DNA of 64,000 nucleotides, taken from Omphiscola glabra. Its lineage: Eukaryota; Mollusca; Gastropoda; Lymnaeidae. The notes under the pieces are model-generated. The model was given only the letters and a program-made list of their open reading frames with translations, was not told where the DNA came from and made no database searches. Position 1 is the stretch's first letter. Each line of letters starts with the position of its first letter. Below, piece after piece: positions 11,723 to 23,290 of this stretch. Location: contig OZ024794.1 in the NCBI GenBank assembly GCA_964017045.1, positions 4,915,501-4,979,500 on the forward strand, read 5' to 3'. The position numbers and the translations under genes are program-made.

Positions 11723-14191
11723 CAGGCCTGCACAACTAACGGCCCGCCAGCGAATTAATCAAATATTATTTATTCTAATTTTTTTCTTAGTAGCTCCCCC
11801 CTGTCCTTTTATCTTTTGGCGCGCACAAGTCCTGTCCAATTTTCTTTTCGCCCGCTCAAGTTCTGTCCAATTTTCATTTTCACCCGCACAAGTTCTGTCC
11901 AATTTTCTTTTGGCCCACACAAGTCCTGTCCAATTTTCTTTTGGCACGCACAAGTTCTGTCCAATTTTCTTTTGGCCCACACAAGTCCTGTCCAATTTTC
12001 ATTTTCACCCGCACAAGTTCTGTCCAATTTTCATTTTCACCCGCACAAGTTCTGTCCAATTTTCTTTTGGCCCACACAAGTCCTGTCCAATTTTCTTTTG
12101 GCCCACACAAGTTCTGTCCAATTTTCTTTTGGCCCACACAAGTCCTGTCCAATTTTCATTTTCACCCGCACAATTTCTGTCCAATTTTCATTTTCACCCG
12201 CACAAAATCTGTCCAATTTTCTTTTGGCCCACACAAGCCTGTCCAATTTTCTTTTTGCCCACACAAGTTCTGTCCAATTTTCTTTTGGCCCACACAAGTC
12301 CTGTCCAATTTTCTTTTGGCCCACACAAGTTCTGTCCAATTTTCTTTTGGCCCACACAAGTCCTGTCCAATTTTCTTTTGGCCCACACAAGTCCTGTCCA
12401 ATTTTCTTTTGGCCCGCACAAGTTCTGTCCAATTTTCTTTTGGCCCACACAAGTTCTCTCCAATTTTCTTTTCACCGGCACAAGTTCTGTCCAATTTTCT
12501 TTTTGTCAGCACAAGTTCTGTCCAATTTTCTTTGGCCCACACAAGTTCAGTCCAATTTTCTTTTGGCCCAAACAAGTCCTGTCCAATTTTCTTTTGGCAC
12601 GCACAAGTCCTGTCCAATTTTCTTTTCGCCTGCTCAAGTTCTGTCCAATTTTCATTTTCGCCGCACAAGTTCTGTCCAATTTTCTTTTCACCCGCACAAG
12701 TTCTGTCCAATTTTCTTTTCGCCCGCACAAGTTCTGTCCAATTTTCATTTTCGCCCGCATAAGTTCTGTCCAAATTTCATTTTCGCTCGCACAAGTTCTG
12801 TCCAATTTTCTTTTCGCCCGCACAAGTTCTGTCCAATTTTCTTTTGGCCCACACAAGTCCTGTCCAATTTTCTTTTGGCCCGCACAAGTTCTGTCCAATT
12901 TTCTTTTCGCCCGCACAAGTTCTGTCCAATTTTTTTTTGGCCCACACAAGTCCTGTCCAATTTTCTTTTGGCCCACATAAGTTCTGTCCAATTTTCTTTT
13001 GGCCCACACAAGTCCTGTCCAATTTATTTTCATTTGGCCCGCACAAGTTCTGTCCAATTTTCTTTTGGCCCACACAAGTTCTCTCCAATTTTCTTTTCAC
13101 CCGCACAAGTTCTGTCCAATTTTCTTTTTGCCAGCACAAGTTCTGTCCAATTTTAATTTTCGCCCGCACAAGTTCTGTCCAATTTTCATTTTCGCCCGCA
13201 CAAGTTCTGTCCAATTTTCTTTTCGCCCGCACAAGTTCTGTCCAATTTTCTTTTGGCCCGCACAAGTCCTGTCCAATTTTCTTTTGGCACGCACAAGTTC
13301 TGTCCAATTTTCATTTTCGCCCGCACAAGTTCTGTCCAATTTTCATTTTCGCCCGCACAAGTTCTGTCCAATTTTCTTTTCGCCCGCACAAGTTCTGTCC
13401 AATTTTCTATTGGCCCACACAAGTCCTGTGCAATTTTCTTTTGGCCCGCACAAGTCCTGTCCAATTTTCTTTTCGCCCGCACAAGTTCTGTCCAATTGTC
13501 TTTTCGCCCGCACAACTTCTGTCCAATTTTCTTTTGGCCCACACACGTCCTGTCCAATTTTCATTTTCACCCGCACAAGTTCTGTCCAATTTTCTTTTGG
13601 CCCACATAAGTTCTGTCCAATTTTCTTTTGGCCCACACAAGTTCTGTCCAATTGTCTTTTTGCCCGCACAAGTTCTCTCCAATTTTCATTTTCGCCCGCA
13701 CAAGTTCTGTCCAATTTTCTTTTCGCCCGCACAAGTTCTGTCCAATTTTCTTTTGGCCCACAAAGTCCTACCCAAATTTTCTTTTGGCCCTCACAAGTCC
13801 TGTCCAATTTTCTTTTCGCCCGCACAAGTTCTGTCCAATTTTCTTTTGGCCCACACAAGTCCTGTCCAATTTTCTTTTGGCCCACACAAGTTCTGTCCAA
13901 TTTTCATTTTCGCCCGCACAAGTTCTGTCCAATTTTCATTTTTGCCCGCACGTGTTCTGTCCAATTTTCTTTTCGCCCGCAAAAGTTCTGTCCAATTTTC
14001 TTTTGGCCCACACAAGTCCTGTCCAATTTTCTTTTGGCCCGCAAAAGTCCTGTCTAATTTTCTTTTGGCACGCACAAGTTCTGTCCAATTTTCTTTTTGC
14101 CAGCACAAGTTCTGTCCAATTTTCTTTTGGCCTGCACAAGTTCTTCATAAAGTATTATGGCCCGCCTTACATTTCGAGTTGTGCAGGCCTG
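11723..14191. mobile_element. hAT-type non-autonomous element swollen by an internal array
   Basis: The element begins CAGGCCTGCACAAC and ends with its exact inverse GTTGTGCAGGCCTG, a perfect 14-bp terminal inverted repeat. It is flanked by a perfect 8-bp direct repeat CTTTAAAC at 11715-11722 and 14192-14199. An 8-bp target duplication with CAG...CTG ends is the hallmark of the hAT superfamily. There is no transposase. About 75 bp of unique sequence lies inside the left end and about 50 bp inside the right end, and the rest is a 31-bp tandem array. A 162-bp relative without the array is at 42654-42815. Confidence 0.9.
11800..14140. repeat. 31-bp minisatellite inside the hAT element, about 74 units
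   Basis: Units contain CACAAGTTCTGTCCAATTTT followed by CTTTTGGCCC, CTTTTCGCCC or CATTTTCGCCC. The 33-bp variants (CATTTTC) are interspersed. The unit is open on both strands in several frames, giving artefactual frames of up to 453 codons. Confidence 0.97.
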
Positions 14192-14508
14192 CTTTAAACA
14201 AATAAATATTTTAATGATAAAAAATATAAAACAACATTTCCATTTCTATAAAACTGTTATATATAAAAAAAGAAAGATTTGTATAAACACAACCATGTCA
14301 AGCGAAGCTAAAGATTAATAATTGTTCACTTGGCAAAATTTAGGCGTGTGCCAAAATACATCAATGCCATTTCAATATTAAAAAAATGTGTATGGGGAGG
14401 TGCTCATTTTATTTTCTGGTGGATTGAGTCAAATGAAACAAATCATTTTGTCATTGCCCACCACAGAGGTTTGATTGTCAGAATTTGAAAAACTGCAGTT
14501 TTTGGAAG

Positions 14509-15139
14509 TGTTATATAGACGACGTGTGTTTACGTCATGAATTCTAGCAGACGACAAGCTTGTAACCGCATTTAGGGTGTGGGTAGCTAAAAATAGTCTA
14601 CCTTTGACCTCGGCTACCATTAACAAATCCATAGTCTGTTCCTCTCGAAAATAGTAGAAACTTGGAGAAAAAGCCGGAAGCGAGTACAATGCGTATCCTG
14701 TTTCTGGAATCATCTAAAGAAACCGACTATATAAGGCCGATAGATTGAATGATAGAGAACTTATCATTTTATGAAGAGATACTTGGAGCGTGTGTTATTT
14801 TTGCTACGAGACAGAGCTTTGTTTACTGCGTGTGTGTAGATTTCTTTTCATCATGGTACTCTTTTTGCTCATCGTGTTTCATGTAACATCGTACCGGTAC
14901 AAGCCAAACAATATAGGCCTATTGTAAGTCAATATTTTTAATTATATTTCTTTTGATTTTGTAATGTATTATAATTAACATATTAAAACGTATTAATTGT
15001 AATTAGCCCTGGTTTGAGTATCGCATTCTTTGTTATTGTATTTATTATTAGGTATCGTCTTTTGTTGTGTACTGTTTGATAACGAGTTATACACTTAAAT
15101 AAGAGATTAATTTCCCCCTATTGATAACAGTACGTAACA
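14509..15139 (+). mobile_element. Solo-LTR-like element, copy A (631 bp)
   Basis: This copy is homologous along its length to 33460-34058. It starts TGTTATATAGACGACGTG and ends GTAACA, so it has the TG...CA ends expected of an LTR. It contains a TATA-like CTATATAAGGC near 14729 and late AT-rich sequence with AATTAGCCCTGG. The flanks GAAG / CAAG are compatible with a 4-bp target duplication with one change. No primer-binding site or coding region adjoins it, so it is read as a solo LTR, the product of LTR-LTR recombination. Calling it an LTR is an inference. Confidence 0.6.
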
Positions 15140-15799
15140 CAAGGTATTCGAGTTGTTTGTATTAATTTTACACTTTCGAGTTTATGTAGGCACCAAAGGG
15201 ATGGCACTAGTAATGTGCACATTTCTGTTGATTACAATGAGGAAATGTCTCGCAGTGTTTATGTCCAGGTTATCGGGTACTAATTCCCGACACCTCACCA
15301 TACTGACCGAGTTTGCACTGCACTGTTGGGGGTTGCACAGTTGGGGGGTTCAAGAAGACCGGAAGCAGCACCCCAGAGATAAAAATATATTATAAAACGG
15401 TTCTTTTATGGAGATAAAGAAATGGGAATGGCTCAACTACTGGGTCCATTTGGTGGGACTAGCCAGTAAACGTGGGGGCTAAAAACAGGGGCGCTAATCA
15501 AAACGTTCTCAGATCCAGTTACATCCCCTGCCAGAATGTAAGGGAGTTCATCAAGGGTTAAACTGTTTCTGTGCCGTTCATTTTAAAGTCTTTGAAGGCA
15601 AGTTACGGTATCGTAGTCGAACACTTGGTATCGTTTTTTGGACTCTTTGAGGACGTGGTTGGATTCGTCAATATTTGTGACGAATTTAAAAGCTGGAATA
15701 TTAACAAATATTGTCATAGAAAAGAAGAATACCCTGACATTCATCAGCCTTACTCCACAGCAAATAAACAGTCAATAGATTGGGTCTTCAAGAGACGAA
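15140..15799. other. Non-coding, no gene seen
   Basis: Single-copy sequence. An 80-codon frame at 15153-15395 and the start of a longer one at 15571 show no recognisable domain. Confidence 0.45.
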
Positions 15800-16207
15800 G
15801 GAGCAGCACCGGCTCCACTTATGAGAGCAGCACCGGCTCCACTGATGGGAGCAGCACCGGCTCCACTGATGGGAGCAGCACCGGTTCCACTGATGGGATC
15901 AGCACCGGCTCCACTGATGGGAGCAGCACCGGCTCCACTGATGGGATCAGCACCGGTTCCACTGATGGGAGCAGCACCGGCTACACTGATGGAAGCAGCA
16001 CCGGCTTCACTGATGGGAGCAGCACCGGCTCCACTGATGGGAGCAGCGCCGGCTCCACTTATGGGAGCAGCACCGGTTCCACTGATGGGAGCAGCACCGG
16101 CTCCACTGATGGGAGCAGTACCGGCTACACTGATGGAAACAGCACCGGCTCCATTAATGGGAGCAGCACCAGCTCCACTGATGGGAGCAGGACCGGCTCT
16201 ACTGATG
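15800..16207. repeat. 24-bp minisatellite, about 17 units
   Basis: Units contain GGCTCCACTGATGGGAGCAG followed by CACC. At 24 bp the unit keeps frames open: forward Ser/Thr/Gly-rich and Ala/Pro-rich peptides and a reverse Gly/Ala-rich one. The forward Ser/Thr/Gly frame continues into unique sequence on both sides (15571-16296, 241 codons). I do not call it a gene. Confidence 0.95.
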
Positions 16208-16699
16208 TACTTAGGCAGACTATGACGACGCATTCGTCCCCCTTCGAATCATTTCCGCCAAGAGCCTCGTTTAGGGGAGGAAGGCGTGGCTTATAGTTCA
16301 CAGAGCAACAGGGGTTATTGCGAAGTTAATAACCGAGGGGCTCCGTCTCTCATAACACGAGGCCTGGGCCGAGTCGCGGTGAAAACTTCAACTCATTGCA
16401 GCTTAATGCACCCCCGCAGCTCTGAAATTATGAGGAATTTGTGGCGTCTTTTAACTTTGCGGACGACATTTCAAGAAAAATGCAAGGGGAAAAAAATAAA
16501 ATGAGAAATATATTTAAAAAAAAAAAAAAAATAAAGATTTAGGGAACTTGATTAGCAAATTTTTGTGACTGGAGTTTTTGCTAGTGGTCGTGACTATAGC
16601 TGACGTGATGTAAGGATGGATCCTAAGCCGGAGTCGCAAAAAAATACTTTTGAAAATGTCATTTGTGACACCCCCTGCCCCACCCAACCCCACTTGCTC
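16208..16699. other. Non-coding, no gene seen
   Basis: Single-copy sequence with a run of A near 16515-16530. Nothing recognised. Confidence 0.5.
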
Positions 16700-17140
16700 T
16701 TGAAATGTATCTTTCTAAATAGATTCATTGGTGTCTATGGACACAATCTTTCTAAATAGATTCATTGGTGTCTCTATAGACATAATCTTTCTAAATAGAT
16801 TCATTGGTGTCTCTATAGACACAATCTTTCTAAATAGATTCATTGGTGTCTCTATAGACACAATCTTTCTAAATAGATTCATTGGTGTCTTATAGACACA
16901 ATCTTTCTCAATAGATTCATTGGTGTTGATATAGACACAATCTTTTTTAAGTACATTCATTGGTGTCTATATAATCACTTTCTTTATAAATACATTTATT
17001 TTGTCTATATAGACAAAATATTTCTAAATACATTCATGCCAGTCTAAATAGACACAACCTTTATTTACACAATCATTGGTATCTATATAGACACAGTCTT
17101 TCTAAATAAATTCATTTGTTTTTTTATAGACGCTATCTTT
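16700..17140. repeat. 39-bp minisatellite, about 11 units, decaying to the right
   Basis: Units contain CTTTCTAAATAGATTCATTG and GTGTCTCTATAGACACAA. The left units are nearly identical and the right ones strongly diverged. Each unit has a small inverted repeat, GTGTCtctataGACAC, which could fold as a hairpin. Confidence 0.95.
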
Positions 17141-17154
17141 CTGTATATGAACCC

Positions 17155-18425
17155 CACTCTTGTTTGAATTCATGCAAGTTACAGACGAACAGTTCACCAT
17201 TGTTTTGTTTGAATTCATGCAAGCTACAGACGAACAGTTCACCATTGTCTTGTTTGAATTCATGCAAGTTACAGACGAAAAGTTCACCATTGTTTTGTTT
17301 GAATTCATGCAAGCTACAGACGAGCAGTTCACTATTGTCTTGTTTGAATTCATGCAAGCTACAGACGAACAGTTCACTATTGTCTTGTTTGAATTCATGC
17401 AAGCTACAGACGAACAGTTCACCATTGTCTTGTTTGAATTCATGCAAGTTACAGACGAGCAGTTCACCATTGTCTTGTTTGAATTCATGCAAGCTACAGA
17501 CGAGCAGTTCACTATTGTCTTGTTTGAATTCATGCAAGTTACAGACGAACAGTTCACCATTGTCTTGTTTGAATTCATGCAAGCTACAGACGAACAGTTC
17601 ACTATTGTCTTGTTTGAATTCATGCAAGTTACAGACGAACAGTTCACTATTGTCTTGTTTGAATTCATGCAAGCTACAGACGAGCAGTTCACCACTGTCT
17701 TGTTTGAATTCATGCAAGCTACAGACGAGCAGTTCACCATTGTCTTGTTTGAATTCATGCAAGCTACAGACGAGCAGTTCACCACTGTCTTGTTTGAATT
17801 AATGCAAGCTACAGACGAACAGTTCACTATTGTCTTGTTTGAATTCATGCAAGCTACAGACGAACAGTTCACCACTGTCTTGTTTGAATTCATGCAAGCT
17901 ACAGACGAACTGTTCACCACTGTCTTGTTTGAATTCATGCAAGCTACAGACGAACAGTTCACTATTGCCTTGTTTGAATTCATGCAAGCTACAGACGAAC
18001 AGTTCACTATTGTCTTGTTTGAATTCATGCAAGCTACAGACGAACAGTTCACTATTGTTTTGTTTGAATTCATACAAGCTACAGACGAACAGTTCACCAT
18101 TGTTTTGTTTGAATTCATACAAGCTACAGACGAGCAGTTCACCATTGTCTTGTTTGAATTCATACAAGCTACAGACGAACAGTTCACTATTGTTTTGTTT
18201 GAATTCATACAAGTTACAGACGAGCAGTTCACCATTGTCTTGTTTGAATTCATACAAGCTACAGACGAACAGTTCACCATTGTTTTGTTTGAATTCATAC
18301 AAGCTACAGACGAGCAGTTCACCATTGTTTTGTTTGAATTCATACAAGCTACAGACGAACAGTTCACTATTGTTTTGTTTGAATTCATACAAGCTACAGA
18401 CGAACAGGTCACCATTGTCTTGTAT
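17155..18425. repeat. 45-bp minisatellite, about 28 units
   Basis: Units contain GAATTCATGCAAGCTACAGA and CGAACAGTTCACCATTGTCT. With a unit of 45 bp (15 codons) and few stops, frames of more than 400 codons are open on both strands. Right-hand units carry CATACAAG instead of CATGCAAG, a block of locally spread variants. Confidence 0.97.
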
Positions 18426-18655
18426 TGTTAGTTAACACACACACACTAGGAAGTAAAATATATTTTAAAAAAAAAAGACAACGGAACACTGTAGATCTAA
18501 TTCTTGATGTGAGGACTATCAGAGTTTTTAATTTTGTGTGTTTTTTTAAAATAGCTGCAGTTACTTTGGGTTTGCCAATTTCAGCCAACCGGAGAATATC
18601 ATGAGGAGGTTGTAGTGGTCACGTGGTCTTGCTATTTATAACCCACCATTGAAAG

Positions 18656-18872
18656 CAGCGGATCTTAACCTGTGGGTCGCGACCCATTGGGGGGGGGGGG
18701 GTTGAGGTCGAACGATCCTCCGACAAGGGGGTCGCCTAAGACCATCGGAAAAAACATATTATTGACGAAGCAACAAAACTAATTTATGGTCAAGGGCGCG
18801 GGGGGGGGGGGGTACCACAACACGAGGAACTGTATTACAGGGCAGTGGCTTTAAGGAAATTGAGAACCACTA
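18656..18872. mobile_element. hAT-type MITE with SPIN-like ends
   Basis: The left end CAGCGGATCTTAACCTGTGG runs on into GTCGCGACCC, and the right end is GAGAACCACTA, close to the inverse. Flanks ATTGAAAG (18648-18655) and ATTTCAAG (18873-18880) match at 6 of 8 bases, as an aged 8-bp target duplication. The interior has G tracts and no coding capacity. The end sequence resembles SPIN/Charlie-like hAT termini. Confidence 0.7.
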
Positions 18873-18880
18873 ATTTCAAG

Positions 18881-19440
18881 GCGTTAAAGCGTAGGTACTT
18901 AACTCTAACTGTCAATAAAGAATATCTTACAAGTAGTTGAATAACAGCAGTGGAAGGAAATATTAGTTATAGGCCGCATATATATATATATAATAATATA
19001 TAAATGGGAAAGAAAAAAATTAACCATGTCAATTCAATTACAAAACAATAAACTTTATCACGTGCCCCGTGACCCGGATGTAAATGTTTACAAAAACGTC
19101 CCACTACTCATCCCTTGACGGGGTGATGTTTCGTCTTCTCTTTCTCTTACACATCAGTGTCTCCAAGTGTGCAAAGAAATTCCCGTGGGGCGATGTGAAT
19201 TCCCAACGTGCGGTTGTTGTTTTTCAGAAAACGGTGATTTTATTTTTGGGGGAAAGGACAGGACAGCACCGGAAATGATGCATTGGACTATTTACAAGAA
19301 AATAATTTAAATCAAAACAATAAAGTACCAACTTTCGATAAAATTTGTTGAATTATTTTCTCGTCATACTGCTGTCTTTAATTAAACTCACTTTACTTAT
19401 ATTATTCCACAATATTTTCTTCTCTTACGAATAGAAATTC
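18881..19440. other. Non-coding, no gene seen
   Basis: AT-rich single-copy sequence with a short TA repeat near 18980-19000. A 64-codon frame at 19084 has no recognisable feature. Confidence 0.5.
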
Positions 19441-19442
19441 AT

Positions 19443-19846
19443 TACGCTTGTTGACATTTTAATAGGTGAGAACTTTCATTACGCATGTCGACATGACATT
19501 TTGATAGATGACAAATGTCATTACGCATTTTGACATGACATTTTGATAGATGAAAACTTTCATTCCGCATGTTGACATGACATTTTGACTGATGACAAAT
19601 GTCATTACGCATGTTGACATGACATTTTGATAGATGACAAATGTCATTACGCATGTTGACATGACATTTTGACAGATGACAAATGTCATTACGCATTTTG
19701 ACATGACATTTTGATACATGAAAACTTTCATTACGCATGTTGACATGACATTTTGATAGATGACAAATGTCATTACGCATGTCGACATGATTTTTGATAC
19801 ATGAAAATTGTCATTACGCATGTCGACATGACGTTTTGCTAAATTA
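19443..19846. repeat. 42-bp minisatellite, about 9 units
   Basis: Units contain TGTCATTACGCATGTTGACA and TGACATTTTGATAGATGA. Open minus-strand frames of 112-120 codons (42 bp = 14 codons) are artefacts. Confidence 0.95.
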
Positions 19847-19865
19847 GAAGCATCTCTTTAGACCA

Positions 19866-19919
19866 CCAGTTACCAACAACTTTTGAGTCGCGACCCTATT
19901 TCATAAAAGCAACGGGGCA
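19866..19919. mobile_element. Left end of a second hAT-like element, interrupted
   Basis: CAGTTACCAACAACTTTTGA followed by GTCGCGACCC resembles the SPIN-like hAT end at 18656. The next MITE (19928-20114) is inserted just inside it. The other end of this outer element was not found, so it is a fragment. Confidence 0.45.
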
Positions 19920-19927
19920 CATGACCT

Positions 19928-20114
19928 CAGAGGCGTAGCGAAGAGAGGCAGGGTGGACAGATGACCCCGGGCGCCAGCTAGTTAGGGGCGCCAAAATGTG
20001 CTTTGGTATTACTTTATTGATGAAAATAATGGGTTTGGGAGTTGAAAAAAAGAAAAGAGGGCGCTTTAAAATGTACCATGCCCCCGGGCGCCTAACACTC
20101 TCGCTACGCCTCTG
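19928..20114. mobile_element. hAT-type MITE, 187 bp, nested insertion
   Basis: The ends CAGAGGCGTAGCGA and TCGCTACGCCTCTG are perfect 14-bp inverted repeats, and sub-terminal GGGCGCC motifs also mirror each other. The flanks CATGACCT (19920-19927) and CGTGACCC (20115-20122) match at 6 of 8 bases. There is no coding capacity. It sits inside an older hAT-like fragment. Confidence 0.8.
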
Positions 20115-20279
20115 CGTGACCCCCATTACGCTATATGAACATTTCAAGTGAACAACTGACTGCCCTCTTTGTTCATATTATTTTTATATTTCCAGTTTTT
20201 GTAGATCATGCTCAGATGTCGTGGTCTATAGTACCCCTACAACACATACAAATAAATCAATCGATACATTTGTTTGTCC

Positions 20280-20552
20280 GTCTCGAGTGTGTCCAGTCTC
20301 AAGTGTGTCCAGTCTCAAGTGTGTTCAGTCTTAAGTGTGTCCTGTCTCAAGAGTGCCCAGTCTCAAGTGTGTCCAGTCTCAAGTATGTCCAGTCTCAAGT
20401 GTGTTCAGTCTTAAGTGTGTCCTGTCTCAAGAGTGCCCAGTCTCAAGTGTGTCCAGTCTCAAATGTGTTCAGTCTTAAGTGTGTCCTGTCTCAAGTGTGT
20501 CCTGTCTCAAGTGTGTCCTGTCTCAAGTGTGTCCTGTCTCTAGTGTGTCCAA
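20280..20552. repeat. 16-bp minisatellite rich in TCAAGTG/TTAAGTG, about 17 units
   Basis: Units follow CAGTCTCAAGTGTGTC. Twelve units carry an exact T(C/T)AAGTG, the core recognised by NK2-class homeodomains. A longer block (TCTTAAGTG, then TCTCAAGAG, then TCTCAAGTG) recurs about every 80-112 bp as a higher-order repeat. Confidence 0.95.
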
Positions 20553-20611
20553 TATCCGTGACAGACATCAAACACAAAGAACTCTTGATGTCCCTTCCCA
20601 TGCAGTGTGTA

Positions 20612-21048
20612 TTATAGTCACCCATAAAGTGTGTAGTCACCCATGAAGTGTTTAGTCACCCATAAAGTGTGTAGTCACCCATGAAGTGTTTAGTCACCCA
20701 TGAAGTGTTTAGTCACCAATGAAGTTCACCCATGAAGTGTGTAGTCACCCATGAAGTGTTTAGTCACCCATGAAGTGTTTAGTCACCAATGAAGTTCACC
20801 CATGAAGTGTTTAGTCACCAATGAAGTTCACCCATGAAGTGTGTAGTCACCCATGAAGTGTTTAGTCACCCATGAAGTGTTTAGTCACCAATGAAGTTCA
20901 CCCATGAAGTGTTTAGTCACCAATGAAGTTCACCCATGAAGTGTTTAGTTACCAATGAAGTTCACCCATGAAGTGTTTAGTTACCAATGAAGTTCACCCA
21001 TGAAGTGTTTAGTTACCAATGAAGTTCACCCATGAAGTGTGTAGTCTC
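20612..21048. repeat. Compound 19-bp / 33-bp minisatellite
   Basis: Two related units alternate: CACCCATGAAGTGTTTAGT and a form with CACCAATGAAGTT. A composite of both recurs several times, with small changes such as GTGTAG or GTTACC. Confidence 0.95.
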
Positions 21049-21058
21049 TGTAGATTCC

Positions 21059-22543
21059 AAGCTCAACTACAACATGGTTGAGACATTTCTATCACCATTG
21101 GTCATGATATGTGTGGCGGTGTCACCAAGTCAACTACAACATGGTTGAGACATTTCTATCACCATTGGTCATGATATGTGTGGCGGTGTCACCAAGTCAA
21201 CTACAACATGGTTGAGACATTTCTATCACCATTGGTCATGATATGTGTGGCGGTGTCACCAAGTCAACTACAACATGGTTGAGACATTTCTATCACCATT
21301 GGTCATGATATGTGTGGCGGTGTCACCAAGTCAACTACAACATGGTTGAGACATTTCTATCACCATTGGTCATGATATGTGTGGCGGTGTCACCAAGTCA
21401 ACTACAACATGGTTGAGACATTTCTATCACCATTGGTCATGATATGTGTGGCGGTGTCACCAAGTCAACTACAACATGGTTGAGACATTTCTATCACCAT
21501 TGGTCATGATATGTGTGGCGGTGTCACCAAGTCAACTACAACATGGTTGAGACATTTCTATCACCATTGGTCAGGATATGTGTGGCGGTGTCACCAAGTC
21601 AACTACAACATGGTTGAGACATTTCTATCACCATTGGTCATGATATGTGTGGCGGTGTCACCAAGTCAACTACAACATGGTTGAGACATTTTTATCACCA
21701 TTGGTCAGGATATGTGTGGCGGTGTCACCAAGTCAACTACAACATGGTTGAGACATTTCTATCACCATTGGTCATGATATGTGTGGCGGTGTCACCAAGT
21801 CAACTACAACATGGTTGAGACATTTCTATCACCATTGGTCATGATATGTGTGGCGGTGTCACCAAGTCAACTACAACATGGTTGAGACATTTCTATCACC
21901 ATTGGTCATGATATGTGTGGCGGTGTCACCAAGTCAACTACAACATGGTTGAGACATTTCTATCACCATTGGTCATGATATGTGTGGCGGTGTCACCAAG
22001 TCAACTACAACATGGTTGAGACATTTCTATCACCATTGGTCATGATATGTGTGGCGGTGTCACCAAGTCAACTACAACATGGTTGAGACATTTCTATCAC
22101 CATTGGTCATGATATGTGTGGCGGTGTCACCAAGTCAACTACAACATGGTTGAGACATTTCTATCACCATTGGTCATGATATGTGTGGCGGTGTCACCAA
22201 GTCAACTACAACATGGTTGAGACATTTCTATCACCATTGGTCATGATATGTGTGGCGGTGTCACCAAGTCAACTACAACATGGTTGAGACATTTCTATCA
22301 CCATTGGTCATGATATGTGTGGCGGTGTCACCAAGTCAACTACAACATGGTTGAGACATTTCTATCACCATTGGTCATGATATGTGTGGCGGTGTCACCA
22401 AGTCAACTACAACATGGTTGAGACATTTCTATCACCATTGGTCATGATATGTGTGGCGGTGTCACCAAGTCAACTACAACATGGTTGAGACATTTCTATC
22501 ACCATTGGTCATGATATGTGTGGCGGTGTCACCAAGTCAACTA
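21059..22543. repeat. 67-bp minisatellite, about 22 near-identical units
   Basis: Units contain CAACTACAACATGGTTGAGA, CATTTCTATCACCATTGGTC and ATGATATGTGTGGCGGTGTC. Only a few changes exist over nearly 1.5 kb (GTCAGGATA in two units, one TTTTTATC), so it is the most homogeneous long-unit array here. It has no long open frame. Confidence 0.97.
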
Positions 22544-22634
22544 CATATAATAAAAGGAACTAGGTCTTAATTAACCAGGTGCATTTTTTTTACACCAGGT
22601 CTGTGCATTTTGAGAAATATATAGGACTAAAGAC

Positions 22635-23015
22635 AGTCCTACACCTTACATGCCGGCCTTTAAACAACAGGCATCCAGACAGTCCCACAAACAGTCCTAC
22701 ACCTTACATGCCGGCCTTTAAACAACAGGCATCCAGACAGTCCCACAGACAGTCATACAGCCTACCTGTCGGCCTTACACAATAGGCCTAAAGACAGCCC
22801 TACAGCCTACCTGTCGGCCTTACACAATAGGCCTACAGACAGCCCTACAGCCTACCTGTTGGCCTTACACAATAGGCCTACAGACAGCCCTACAGCCTAC
22901 CTGTCGGCCTTACACAATAGGCCTACAGACAGCCCTACAGCCTACCTGTCGGTCTTACACAATAGGCCTACAGACAGCCCTACAGCCTACCTGTCGGCCT
23001 TAAACAATAGGCCTA
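22635..23015. repeat. 45-bp minisatellite, about 8 units
   Basis: Units contain CAGACAGCCCTACAGCCTAC and CTGTCGGCCTTACACAATAG. The first two units are a diverged form with TTACATGCCGGCCTTTAAAC. Confidence 0.95.
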
Positions 23016-23067
23016 AAAGGGAAGTAAATGGTGGAAAAAATATAACAAGCTCGAAGGGCAATTAAAA

Positions 23068-23290
23068 TTGTGGCCATCGTTGGGCCTTTTGGGGGCCATC
23101 GCTCGGCATTGTGGGCCCACTGCTGGGCCATTTGGTGCCCCCGCTGGGCATTTTAGGGCCATCGTAGGGCATTTTGGGGCCACCACTGGACCATTTGGTG
23201 CCTTCACTGGAAAATGTTGGGCCACCGCTGGAACCTTTGGAGTCAACGTAGGGCCATTTTGGGCCAACGTAGGGCCTTGTACATTGTTCT
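23068..23290. repeat. ~21-bp diverged minisatellite
   Basis: Imperfect units built on GGGCCATCG and GGGCATTTTGGGGCCA. Strongly diverged. Confidence 0.8.

Noticed and set aside
11816..14205. Forward frames of up to 453 codons and reverse frames of up to 203 codons
   Set aside because: They lie entirely inside the 31-bp array in a hAT element. Multiple frames are open on both strands at once, which is an array artefact.
14429..14713. 94-codon minus frame
   Set aside because: It lies mostly in the LTR-like element, and the second copy of that element does not keep the frame open over the same part.
17102..18431. Overlapping frames of 437 (minus) and 423 (plus) codons
   Set aside because: The 45-bp unit is a multiple of three and almost stop-free on both strands.
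21059..22543. Satellite or centromeric repeat
   Set aside because: The array is only about 1.5 kb long and flanked by other short arrays, so it is better called a minisatellite. A larger genomic family cannot be judged from this window.
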